Source: Cyanobium sp. NIES-981 (GTDB taxonomy: Bacteria; Cyanobacteriota; Cyanobacteriia; PCC-6307; Cyanobiaceae). Taken from it: a stretch of DNA of 64,000 bases. The stretch covers positions 1 to 64,000 of the forward strand of contig CAMDEM010000013.1 of assembly GCA_945896675.1 (NCBI GenBank). Direction: 5' to 3'. This document shows, piece after piece, positions 48,705 through 56,966 of the stretch (positions are counted from its first letter, which is position 1; the number at the start of each line of letters is the position of its first letter). The notes below the pieces were generated by a model. It ran no database searches and was not told the DNA's origin. It was given only the letters and a program-made list of their open reading frames with translations. Both the position numbers and the translations under genes were made by a program.

Positions 48705-50225
48705 ATGTTGCGCCGCACCCTGGCATCCCAGCGTTCCTTTCTGGGCGTTGGGGTGTTGCTGGTCAGCCTGTTGGCCCTGCTGCCCCTGGCGGCGTTGCTG
48801 TTGGTGGCGAGTCGCAGTGGCTGGGCTGGTTTGTTGGCCCTTGGCCCCAGTGGCGGTGAACAGATCCAGAACACCCTGCTGCTGTTGGTTGGCGTTGGGG
48901 TGTTGGGGGCCTGCCTGGGTACGGCCAATGGCTGGCTGACGGCCCGCTGCCACTTTCCAGGTCGCCGCTGGTTGCAGATTGCCCAGCTCTTGCCCCTGGC
49001 GATACCGAGTTACTTACTGGCCGCCACCTTGGTGGATTTGGGCAGCCGGGTGGGCTTGCGGGTCCATGGCCTGGCCTGGGCTGTGTTGGTGCTGAGCTTG
49101 TCCACCTACAGCTATGTGTTTTTGCTGAGTACGGAGTGTTTTGGCCTCAGCGGCGCTCGGCTGCAGGATGCCTCCCGTTCCTTGGGGGTCGGGCCCTGGG
49201 GCTGTTTTTGGCGGGTGGCCTTGCCGATGGCGGTGCCAGCGATTGGGGCGGGCGTGGCCCTGGCCGGCATGGAAGTGGTGAATGAGTTTGGCGCCGTCCA
49301 GCTCCTCGGCGTACCCACCCTCTCGGCGGGCATCCTCGACCGTTGGCAGGGAGACGGCGACATCGAAGGAGCGATTGGCTTGGCCCTTGTCACCATGGTG
49401 ATCGTGGTGGGCCTGGTGGTGGCGGAGCGCGGTTTTCGCCGCCGCAGTCGCCTGTGGAGCGCCGGCCAGGAGAGTGCCCCGGCCAGCCGCTGGCCCCTGG
49501 AGGGCTGGCGCCAGGGTCTGGCCCAGTTCTTTGCCCTGCTCCCCCCCCTGGCCAGCTTGGGGTTCCCCCTGCTGTGGGTTGGGATCAGTTGGGGCCAACT
49601 CCCGCTGGAATCCACCGAAGAGTTGGCGAGCTTGTCGCTGCAAACGTTTGCCCTGGCCTTGGCCGCCACGGCGATCACCGTGGCGGCGGCCCTGGTGTTG
49701 GCGGTGGCCAAGCGCTGGCTTCCCAACCCCTGGCTCAGGGCTATCAGCTTTGGGGCGGGCATGGGCTATGCGATTCCAGGCACCGTTCTGGCCCTGGCCT
49801 TTTTGCTGTTGGGCGGGGGCCTGGGATTGGCACCCCTGGCCCTGCTGGTGTGGGGCTACGGGGATCGTTTCCTGGCGGTGGCCAAGGGGGGCTTGGATGC
49901 TGCCTTGGAGCGCATTCCCCCCAGTGTGGATGAATCGGCAGCCAGCCTGGGTAGCCCTTGGTTTGCGGTGCTGCGGCGCATCCACCTGCCGCTGCTGCGC
50001 GGGCCGCTGTTGGTGGCAGCCTTGCTGGTCTTTGTCGACACCGTGAAGGAATTGCCGCTCACCTTTGCGCTGCGGCCCTTCGACTACGACACCCTGGCGG
50101 TGCGGGTCTACCAGTACGCCAGCGATGAACGGGTTGGGGCTGCCCTGGTGCCAGCTTTGGTGATTATGGGGTTGGGGTTGGTCGCCGCCTTGGCCGTGGT
50201 TCCGAGCCTGCAGAACAGGGACTAG
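48705..50225 (+). CDS. Iron ABC transporter permease (FutB-like)
   Basis: Two binding-protein-dependent permease halves; directly follows the FutA-like gene. Confidence 0.92.
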   Translation: MLRRTLASQRSFLGVGVLLVSLLALLPLAALLLVASRSGWAGLLALGPSGGEQIQNTLLLLVGVGVLGACLGTANGWLTARCHFPGRRWLQIAQLLPLAIPSYLLAATLVDLGSRVGLRVHGLAWAVLVLSLSTYSYVFLLSTECFGLSGARLQDASRSLGVGPWGCFWRVALPMAVPAIGAGVALAGMEVVNEFGAVQLLGVPTLSAGILDRWQGDGDIEGAIGLALVTMVIVVGLVVAERGFRRRSRLWSAGQESAPASRWPLEGWRQGLAQFFALLPPLASLGFPLLWVGISWGQLPLESTEELASLSLQTFALALAATAITVAAALVLAVAKRWLPNPWLRAISFGAGMGYAIPGTVLALAFLLLGGGLGLAPLALLVWGYGDRFLAVAKGGLDAALERIPPSVDESAASLGSPWFAVLRRIHLPLLRGPLLVAALLVFVDTVKELPLTFALRPFDYDTLAVRVYQYASDERVGAALVPALVIMGLGLVAALAVVPSLQNRD

Positions 50226-51346
50226 ACCGCTTGAAAGGCGCGTCCATCCGGAAACACCTGCGCGAGGGCACCAGGTACCAGGCTCGCCGTACAGCGTTGG
50301 TCGATGACCAGGGGGTTGGACAGGGGAACCCTCACCCGCAGTTCCTGGCCCTGGCTCTCCACTTGGAGGAGCCATCCCTGGCCCAAAAACTCCCGGCCCA
50401 CCACCCGCGCATTGCCGCAGGGATCGGCATCGAGCTGGATGGCATCGCTCATCACCATCGCCTCTTGCATGACTTGGGCGTCTTGGGTTCCTGCGGTGTC
50501 TTGGCTGGCTAGGGCGCCTGCTCCTATGGAAGACGATCCAGCATTTGGGGTGGGTGCGGCTTGCAACATCCCGAAGGGCGTGAGCAGTTGGGCGCCTTGG
50601 CGGGTGGCTGGTAGGCGGTTGGCCTGCAAGACAAACCGGCTCACGAAGGCACTGGCCGGGCGCTCCACCAAGGCCTGGGGGGTATCGCACTGGTGCAGCC
50701 TGCCGCCCTCCAACACCGCCACGCGATGGCAGATGGCGAGGGCTTCCTCGGGGTCGTGGGTGACCAGGATTCCGCTGGTGTTGCAGCGTTTGAGCAGGTC
50801 GGGAAGCTCGCGCCGCAGCCTTAGCCGCACCTCCACATCCAAATTGGAAAAGGGTTCATCCAAAAGCAGCACGGCTGGTTCGGGAGCGAGGGCCCGCACC
50901 AGGGCCAGCCGTTGGCGTTGGCCCCCCGAGAGTTGGTGGGGGTAGCGCTCGTCCATGCCGGCAAGGCCGAGCAGGTCGAGCAGCCAACGCACCCGATCGG
51001 AGGCCTGCCCCCGTTTCAGGCCAAAGCAGGCGTTTCTCCAGGCATTGAGATGGGGGAAGAGGGCGTAGTCCTGGAACACCATCCCCACCCCTCGGCGTTC
51101 CGCCGGTAGCCAATGGCGAGGGCCGGCAACCTCGCGGCCATGGACCACGATGCGACCGCGGCTGGGGCGCTCAAAGCCGGCAATCAGCCGCAGCAAGGTG
51201 GTTTTGCCAGAGCCGGAGGGGCCAAGCAGGCCGAGCAGCTCCCCCGGGGCCATGGCCAGATCCAGGCCCGCCACGGTCCAAGCCCCAGATCGGTTTGCGG
51301 GGTAACGGTGCCAAACGTTCTCGAAGCTGATTGAACTCTGCGTCAC
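50222..51346 (-). CDS. Iron ABC transporter ATP-binding protein (FutC-like), GTG start
   Basis: LLGPSGSGKTTLLRLIAGFERPSRGRI, LSGGQRQRLALVRAL, DEPFSNLD. Confidence 0.92.
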   Translation of the reverse strand: MTQSSISFENVWHRYPANRSGAWTVAGLDLAMAPGELLGLLGPSGSGKTTLLRLIAGFERPSRGRIVVHGREVAGPRHWLPAERRGVGMVFQDYALFPHLNAWRNACFGLKRGQASDRVRWLLDLLGLAGMDERYPHQLSGGQRQRLALVRALAPEPAVLLLDEPFSNLDVEVRLRLRRELPDLLKRCNTSGILVTHDPEEALAICHRVAVLEGGRLHQCDTPQALVERPASAFVSRFVLQANRLPATRQGAQLLTPFGMLQAAPTPNAGSSSIGAGALASQDTAGTQDAQVMQEAMVMSDAIQLDADPCGNARVVGREFLGQGWLLQVESQGQELRVRVPLSNPLVIDQRCTASLVPGALAQVFPDGRAFQAV

Positions 51347-51357
51347 GGTTATGGGCC

Positions 51358-51954
51358 CTAGGTGGTGGCCAAGGGTGCGGAATCCACCAGCGATGGAGCC
51401 AGGCGCAGCAGGGCTTGCTGGGCTGGGGCTTCCAGCAATTTCGCCTGGCGGATTCTTGAGATCAGGCGCGTGGTGGTGACGCGGGTGGTGCCGATCAGTT
51501 CGGCAATGCGCCCATGTCTCAAGCGAAACGGCAGGTCGCACCAGGGGCCACAGCGTTTGCCAAGCCGGCGCACCAGCAGACCCAGCAGGGCATGGAGCCG
51601 TTGCTCCGCTTTGTTGAGGTGGCGGATGCGCAGCAATTGCAGGGTCCACTCATTGACCGGATCCAAGCCGCCGGGATTCTGGGCTTCGGCATCCCTGCGA
51701 AACAGCAGGGGCGTGAGGGCTTCTACGCAAACCCCCTCACTACACAGACGGTCGGTGGCCAGTTGGTCGCCGGGCTGCAGGAAGGCCAGGGTCATGCCTT
51801 CGGTTTCCTCGCAGGGGCAATAGACCCGGGCGATGCCCTCGATCACCTCAATGCAGCTGGATTGGGGGCGCAGGGAAGGATCAATCAACACCGTTTGACC
51901 CACGGGCATGCGGATAGGCCCCTGGGAGCGATCGGAGAGAAAGCGCAACTGCAT
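51358..51954 (-). CDS. Crp/Fnr family transcriptional regulator, possibly IdiB-like
   Basis: cNMP-binding-like N-terminus, C-terminal HTH RHGRIAELIGTTRVTTTRLISRIRQAKLL; adjacent to iron ABC genes. Confidence 0.8.
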   Translation of the reverse strand: MQLRFLSDRSQGPIRMPVGQTVLIDPSLRPQSSCIEVIEGIARVYCPCEETEGMTLAFLQPGDQLATDRLCSEGVCVEALTPLLFRRDAEAQNPGGLDPVNEWTLQLLRIRHLNKAEQRLHALLGLLVRRLGKRCGPWCDLPFRLRHGRIAELIGTTRVTTTRLISRIRQAKLLEAPAQQALLRLAPSLVDSAPLATT

Positions 51955-51972
51955 CGCGGCCCAGCCGGCCTA

Positions 51973-51989
51973 TTGAGAGCTGCTCGCAA
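51973..51989. promoter_or_regulatory. Imperfect palindrome TTGAGAGC-T-GCTCGCAA just upstream of the Crp-family gene
   Basis: 7 of 8 arm positions pair. Confidence 0.35.
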
Positions 51990-52009
51990 CATAGTCCGAC
52001 AGGGGGACC

Positions 52010-52036
52010 TTTTGCAAGCAATTCTCAATTGCAAAA
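52010..52036. promoter_or_regulatory. Nested inverted repeats TTTTGCAA...TTGCAAAA and GCAATT-CTC-AATTGC; Fur-box-like candidate
   Basis: Perfect outer 8-bp arms and perfect inner 6-bp arms in the divergent intergenic region. Confidence 0.45.
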
Positions 52037-52400
52037 AAAACGGGAGCGGGCTTTGGCCGTCCCCCTTCGGGTGGCGTTGGTGCTGGTTTTGCTGCCTAGG
52101 GTTTTGGCCTCGCCCCAGCCCATAGGCACCTCAAGCGTGTTCAAAAACTCCCGCAGCGCCCACCGGGCCATCGTTCCGATCGCGGTGGTGCCGCTGTTGC
52201 TCACGGCCGTCACCGGCATCCTCTACAGCCTGTTGGAGGCTCGGGAGATCGAGGCCGATTGGCTCATGGCCCTGCACATTGGCAAGCTTGGGCCCCTGGA
52301 TCTCGAGCCCTTCTATTCGCTGATTCTGGGGGCCTGCGTGCTGGTGTTAGCCGGCTCTGGGCTCAGCCTTTGGTTCAAAAACCGCCGCAGGGCCACCTAA
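52029..52400 (+). CDS. Small membrane protein, PepSY-associated-TM-like
   Basis: AHRAIVPIAVVPLLLTAVTGILYSLLEAREIEADWLMALHIGKLGPLDLEPFYSLILG; true start may be downstream of the TTG. Confidence 0.65.
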   Translation: MQKKRERALAVPLRVALVLVLLPRVLASPQPIGTSSVFKNSRSAHRAIVPIAVVPLLLTAVTGILYSLLEAREIEADWLMALHIGKLGPLDLEPFYSLILGACVLVLAGSGLSLWFKNRRRAT

Positions 52401-53164
52401 GCACTGGCGGCCACCACGCTCGGCATCAGGTCGAGGCCATGCAGGCCTTCGTAGAGGAGATAGGCGCCCAGCACCAGGGCCAGGACCCCCACAAGCCATT
52501 CCGCCTTGTGCTGAAGCCAGCCCTCCAGCTTGGTGATCGATTCCCGAATGCCGCCGCCGCTCACCAGCCAGGCCAAGGGGGGCAGCAGCAGCAAGGAGCT
52601 GGCCATCAAGGTGAAAAGCCCTGTCACCTCGGCATCGGCCTTGAGGCCCGGTTCGTTGAGCAGCAGCAGGCCCGCCTCCTTTAAATAGAAGACCAGATTT
52701 TCCGGGGTGAGCAGGGCACTGATCGCGCCGATCCCGAGCAGCGCAGCCGTGCTGAAGTCGGGCAATTGGTTCATCAACTTGAGGGCCATGCCCTCCTCTC
52801 CGATGTTGGCTTGGGGGGTGAGTTGATACAGGCCCAGGCCCATCAGGGCACCGGCACCCAGTAAATCGATCAGCACCTGCTCCCGGCCGCCATGGCTCAA
52901 GTTGATGGAGAAGGCTTCGCCAATGGCCATCAACACCGCGATGGCCAGGGCATTGGCCGTCGCCCATCCGGCCACGTAGGTGAGGGCCCGTTGCATGGGG
53001 GATTTGCCAAGCAGCAGCAGGGTCACCACCCCGATGTGCAGGGGGCTGAAGGCAATGCCAATCCCAAACAGCGACGACTTGGTCACCAGGGCTGGCGAGA
53101 GAAGACCTGGCGAAAGCAGGCCTGGTGAGAAAAGGGCTGGCCCCACCAGATGGAGAGTGCTCAA
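52397..53164 (-). CDS. GAP/Sap family membrane protein
   Basis: FSPLHIGVVTLLLLGKSPMQRALTYVAGWATANAL... Confidence 0.75.
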   Translation of the reverse strand: MSTLHLVGPALFSPGLLSPGLLSPALVTKSSLFGIGIAFSPLHIGVVTLLLLGKSPMQRALTYVAGWATANALAIAVLMAIGEAFSINLSHGGREQVLIDLLGAGALMGLGLYQLTPQANIGEEGMALKLMNQLPDFSTAALLGIGAISALLTPENLVFYLKEAGLLLLNEPGLKADAEVTGLFTLMASSLLLLPPLAWLVSGGGIRESITKLEGWLQHKAEWLVGVLALVLGAYLLYEGLHGLDLMPSVVAASA

Positions 53165-53236
53165 GCCAACGACCTAGCGCTGAAGAGCCTTGATTCTCGA
53201 AGATCAGCGAGGGCCAGTGCGAGCCAGAGAGCCGAA

Positions 53237-53518
53237 CTAGCTGGCCAAGCCCCGCTGGGGTGCCCACTGCTGGATCAGGCTTTCCATCCGAACCACCTGG
53301 TAGCGGGTCTGCTCGTTGGGCTGGTCGGCATAGGCGCTGCGGAAGGAGCTCAGGGCCGCATCCAGGGACAGCAGAACGGGGTGGTTGTCTTGCACGGTAC
53401 GGCGATCTACGGAATGTAAATAAAACCTTAAGCGACCTTTCTGGGGCGACCGCCCCTTTGGCCGGCGTTTGGCTCCCCAGATGGGCAAATCAACGCATGA
53501 CAGGCCTCGCCAGGCCAA
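53237..53518 (-). CDS. Hypothetical protein, probably shorter than the full ORF
   Basis: Only the C-terminal part (VQDNHPVLLSLDAALSSFRSAYADQPNEQTRYQVVRMESLIQQWAPQRGLAS) looks protein-like. Confidence 0.35.
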   Translation of the reverse strand: MAWRGLSCVDLPIWGAKRRPKGRSPQKGRLRFYLHSVDRRTVQDNHPVLLSLDAALSSFRSAYADQPNEQTRYQVVRMESLIQQWAPQRGLAS

Positions 53519-53536
53519 GCTGGTCCCGTTCTGGCG

Positions 53537-53761
53537 ATGGGGAGCGTGGCCCGCGAACAGTTGAAAGCCTTTCTGGTGCGCATGCAGGACGATGCCGCCC
53601 TGAAGCAGCAGGTGCTGGCGGCGGCCACCGCCGACGACGTGGCCCAGATTGCCCTCAAGCTCGGTTTTGAGTTTTCAGGCGATGAACTGTTGCGGGCCTC
53701 GGGCCAGCGCTTTGACCGCGTCACCGTGCGCAAGAACGACATCCCTGGCGAATACAACTAA
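53537..53761 (+). CDS. Nif11 family small protein
   Basis: AREQLKAFLVRMQDDAALKQQVLAAATADDVAQIALKLGFEFSGDELLRAS. Confidence 0.85.
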   Translation: MGSVAREQLKAFLVRMQDDAALKQQVLAAATADDVAQIALKLGFEFSGDELLRASGQRFDRVTVRKNDIPGEYN

Positions 53762-53766
53762 ATCCC

Positions 53767-54414
53767 GTGACCCAGTCCCTGCTCACCGAAGCCCAGCGCC
53801 AGAAGCTGGATGCCAGCAGCGATGAGCTCTTTTATGCCCAGCCCCGCTTCGTGCAGCACCTCGATGGGGCCTTTCGCAGTCGCCTCACCCAGCTCTACCG
53901 GGAGCGCCTGAAGCCGGGATCCGCAGTGCTCGATTTGATGGGTAGCTGGGTGAGTCACCTGCCCGAGGAGCTCAGCTTTGGCGAGGTGATCGGCCATGGC
54001 CTGAATGGCCAGGAGTTGGCCGCCAACCCCAGGCTCAGCCGCCATTTTGTCCAAAACCTCAACGTCAACCAGCAGCTGCCCCTCGAAGACCGCTGCCTGG
54101 ATGCGGTGCTGATCGTGGCGGGCTGGCAATACCTGCAGCAACCCGAGGCCGTCGCCGCCGAGCTGAAGCGGGTGCTGCGCGGCGGTGGCCAGTTAATCGT
54201 GGCCTTCTCCAATCGCATGTTTGCCCAGAAAGCCCCCCAGGTTTGGTTGGACGGTTCCGATCGCGACCACCTGGACTATGTGGCCAAGGTCTTGGCCCAT
54301 GGCGGCTGGCTGATTGAGGCCGTCATCGCCGAGGACACCAAGCCAGAAGGCCCCCTGGGCTGGCTGGGCGGCAAGGGTGATCCCTTCTTTGCCGTGGTGG
54401 CCCAGCGGCCCTAA
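53767..54414 (+). CDS. Class I SAM-dependent methyltransferase
   Basis: AVLDLMGSWVSHLPEELSFGEVIGHGLN...LDAVLIVAGWQYLQQPEAVAAELKRVLRGGGQLIVAFSNRMF. Confidence 0.85.
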   Translation: MTQSLLTEAQRQKLDASSDELFYAQPRFVQHLDGAFRSRLTQLYRERLKPGSAVLDLMGSWVSHLPEELSFGEVIGHGLNGQELAANPRLSRHFVQNLNVNQQLPLEDRCLDAVLIVAGWQYLQQPEAVAAELKRVLRGGGQLIVAFSNRMFAQKAPQVWLDGSDRDHLDYVAKVLAHGGWLIEAVIAEDTKPEGPLGWLGGKGDPFFAVVAQRP

Positions 54415-54490
54415 TCAATCCCTTAACAATTCCGGCAGATTTCCAAACAGGAGGCATCCTGGACGCAGTTCAGAGGATGCGCCGGTTCGA

Positions 54491-55720
54491 ATGCCCCAAT
54501 CCATCGCCGTCATCGGTGCCGGAGTGGCTGGCTGCGGACTGGTAGCCCAATTGCGTCGCCTGGGGGTCCGCTCGCCCATCAGCCTTTGGGAAACCGGGCG
54601 AGGCCCCGGGGGTCGGGCGAGTACCAGGCGTTCCAGGTTCGATCAGCACGTTGCTGTTGACCATGGAGCCCCACTCTTCAACCTCACCTCCCAGGCCGAT
54701 CCGGCCCTGTTGGAGCCCCTGGTGGCGGGCGGCTGGATTGAGCCCTGGACTGGTCCGGTGGCATGCCTAGAGGGGGAATCCGAGCTCAAGCTCGGCAAGC
54801 CCGATGCCTTTGGGTTGGGCCGGCTCTACCGCGGCGTTGGCGGGATGGACCAACTCTGCCAGGGATTGTTGGCCATTGGTTCTGCTGCAGGCCCCATCGA
54901 TGCCCACTACGGCACCCTGGTGCGCCATCTCGCCAAGGTGCCCGGGGGGCCCTGGCAGCTGATCGGCCGCGAAGGCGACCCCTTGGCCGAGGTCGATTGG
55001 CTGGTACTGGGCAGCACCCTGTTGGCTCACCCCCGCACCCAACGGATCCTTGAGTGGCCGGAGGTACCCCTCAAGGCGGCCGCTGCCGCCCTCAACGATC
55101 TACAGCTCGACCACGTCCTCACCACCATCGCTGGCATTCGCAGTGAGGCCAGGAGCAATGCCCTGTTCGTCTTACCGGCGGCCTGGGCGGAGCCGTGGCT
55201 CGCCCTGCCCTTTCGCCTGCTCCATTGCGATGCGGCTGCCCAGCAGCGTTGGGGATTGCGGCGGATCACCATCCAACCCCTGGCCGATGGCCGCTGTGTG
55301 GTGGTGGCCCATTCCAGCAATGCCTTTGCCGCCGACCATCTCGATGTCTATGGCACCCATTCCGCCATAGCCCAGATCCTGCAGTTGCCCCCTGACGGCG
55401 GCAAGGAAGACACGGTGATCGCCGCCCTCCAGCAGGCCCTGGTGCAGGCCCTGGCTCCCTGGCTTGGGGACCCCAGCGGTGATGCCAGCCTGTGGCAGTC
55501 CAGGCTCACGGGTTTGGCCCAGCCCGAACGGCAGTTGATGCGCTGGGGGGCGGCCTTCCCCATGGCCCCAGGCTTGCCCACGGAGTTGATGCTCTGCCCC
55601 CAAAGCCAGGTGGCGTTCTGCGGGGATTACCTCGCTGGCGAGGGATTTGGCCGGGTCGAAGGGGCCCTGCGCAGTGGGGAAGCCTTGGCCCGCCAACTCA
55701 GCCTGCAGGGCGTGGGCTGA
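54491..55720 (+). CDS. NAD(P)/FAD-dependent oxidoreductase
   Basis: SIAVIGAGVAGCGLVAQLRRLGVRSPISLWETGRGPGGRASTRR. Confidence 0.9.
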   Translation: MPQSIAVIGAGVAGCGLVAQLRRLGVRSPISLWETGRGPGGRASTRRSRFDQHVAVDHGAPLFNLTSQADPALLEPLVAGGWIEPWTGPVACLEGESELKLGKPDAFGLGRLYRGVGGMDQLCQGLLAIGSAAGPIDAHYGTLVRHLAKVPGGPWQLIGREGDPLAEVDWLVLGSTLLAHPRTQRILEWPEVPLKAAAAALNDLQLDHVLTTIAGIRSEARSNALFVLPAAWAEPWLALPFRLLHCDAAAQQRWGLRRITIQPLADGRCVVVAHSSNAFAADHLDVYGTHSAIAQILQLPPDGGKEDTVIAALQQALVQALAPWLGDPSGDASLWQSRLTGLAQPERQLMRWGAAFPMAPGLPTELMLCPQSQVAFCGDYLAGEGFGRVEGALRSGEALARQLSLQGVG

Positions 55721-56120
55721 CCAGGGCCTGGTGCAGGGCTTCCAGGCGCTGGTTGTTGACACCGAGATCGGAATCGCCGAGCCGGGAAACGGAGCGGGCC
55801 TGGAGGGAGCCGGTGCCTTCCTGGGCATAGAGCTCCAGGTCATCGACAAAGCCAAACAATTGGCTGGTGGCGGTGGCATGCAGGTAGCCGGGGCGCTGCT
55901 CCACGATCAGGGTGCGAGGGCTGGCCGCAATCACGCCTTGCAGGCTGGCAAGAGCGGCTTCTGGATCGGCTACGGCCCAGTCGGCGCGGGCGCAATGGGC
56001 GCTGCTTTCGCAGGGCGACAGGCTGCCAGCGTGCACCCCCAGATCCCCTGGCAAGGGCCCCTCAAAGTGCAGGCCAAACACCAGAAAAACGCTGGTGATG
56101 ATCGCAAACAGGCTGGTCAT
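55698..56120 (-). CDS. DUF1499 family protein
   Basis: GSLSPCESSAHCARADW...EQRPGYLHATATSQLFGFVDDLELY. Confidence 0.85.
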   Translation of the reverse strand: MTSLFAIITSVFLVFGLHFEGPLPGDLGVHAGSLSPCESSAHCARADWAVADPEAALASLQGVIAASPRTLIVEQRPGYLHATATSQLFGFVDDLELYAQEGTGSLQARSVSRLGDSDLGVNNQRLEALHQALVSPRPAG

Positions 56121-56347
56121 GGTTGCTTCGCCGGAGGTGGCGTGTTTTGGGGTGAGGAGCTTTGGGGGGTGGGGTTTTGGGGGGTGAGCCCCGAGTCCAG
56201 GTCCAGATCCATTTCCGCAACAAACAGCACCAGGCCGCCGATGCAGGCCAAGGCGGCCAGAAGTAACACCAGGTGGCGACGGTCGAACCGGGTGTGGCGT
56301 TGGCCGGATCCCGGCTTGGGCGGGTGGTTGGGATGGGGATCAGACAT
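56117..56347 (-). CDS. Small single-TM hypothetical protein
   Basis: ATGA overlap with the DUF1499 gene; one TM segment. Confidence 0.55.
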   Translation of the reverse strand: MSDPHPNHPPKPGSGQRHTRFDRRHLVLLLAALACIGGLVLFVAEMDLDLDSGLTPQNPTPQSSSPQNTPPPAKQP

Positions 56348-56364
56348 CAGGCCTGGGGCAGCTC

Positions 56365-56409
56365 ATGGTCAAGACGTCCATGGGTAAGACGTTCATGGTT
56401 GAGTCGCCC
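56365..56409. repeat. Three imperfect 15-bp tandem repeats (ATGGTCAAGACGTCC / ATGGGTAAGACGTTC / ATGGTTGAGTCGCCC)
   Basis: Direct inspection of intergenic sequence. Confidence 0.7.
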
Positions 56410-56531
56410 CATCATTGCGTTTGTTGTTGCGCTGTGACGGTTTGATTCGCCTTGGTCTTGATCAGGGCACTGCCCGTTGCAGCTCGGGTTGGCCATGGCT
56501 ATCCTGGATCACCGGTGAGTGATGGGGAGGC

Positions 56532-56966
56532 ATGCGACCTGTTCCGAATCAGCCCCAGGTAAGCCTCCCGGTCGAGCTGGCCGACCAGATCGATCTGGTG
56601 AATCAGGCCGTGGGTTATTTCGCCGACCATTTCAGTGAGGCCATCGAGTTGGAATCGATGGCGGAAGCCCTGGGGGTCAATGGCGACTGGCTTGATTTGG
56701 GTTTTGACCACTGCCGTGGCAAGACTCCATTTCAATCCCTCCAGCATCTACGGCTGAGTCGGCTGTTTGAGGGCATTGCGGCCCAGCCCCAGATCACCCT
56801 GCAGCGGCAGGTGGATCGCTGCGGGCTGGCCTCGGTGATGGTGGCAAACCAGTCGTTTGAGCAGTTGTTTGGCATTGGTCTGGCCCCCTTCCGCCGGATG
56901 TGTCGCCGCGCGGCGCAGGACCGACAGATGACCAGCATGGGCCAGCCCTATCCCAATCGAGCTTGA
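56532..56966 (+). CDS. AraC-type helix-turn-helix protein
   Basis: AVGYFADHFSEAIELESMAEALGVNGDWLDLGFDHCRGKTPFQSLQHLRLSRLFEGI...QSFEQLFGIGLAPFRRMCR. Confidence 0.75.
   Translation: MRPVPNQPQVSLPVELADQIDLVNQAVGYFADHFSEAIELESMAEALGVNGDWLDLGFDHCRGKTPFQSLQHLRLSRLFEGIAAQPQITLQRQVDRCGLASVMVANQSFEQLFGIGLAPFRRMCRRAAQDRQMTSMGQPYPNRA

Noticed and set aside
49014-50690. 558-aa minus-strand ORF opposite futB
   Set aside because: Antisense shadow spanning two genes; no recognisable domain
51347-51649. N-terminal extension of the FutC ORF
   Set aside because: Overlaps the Crp-family gene and lacks ABC homology; the GTG at 51346 gives the expected N-terminus
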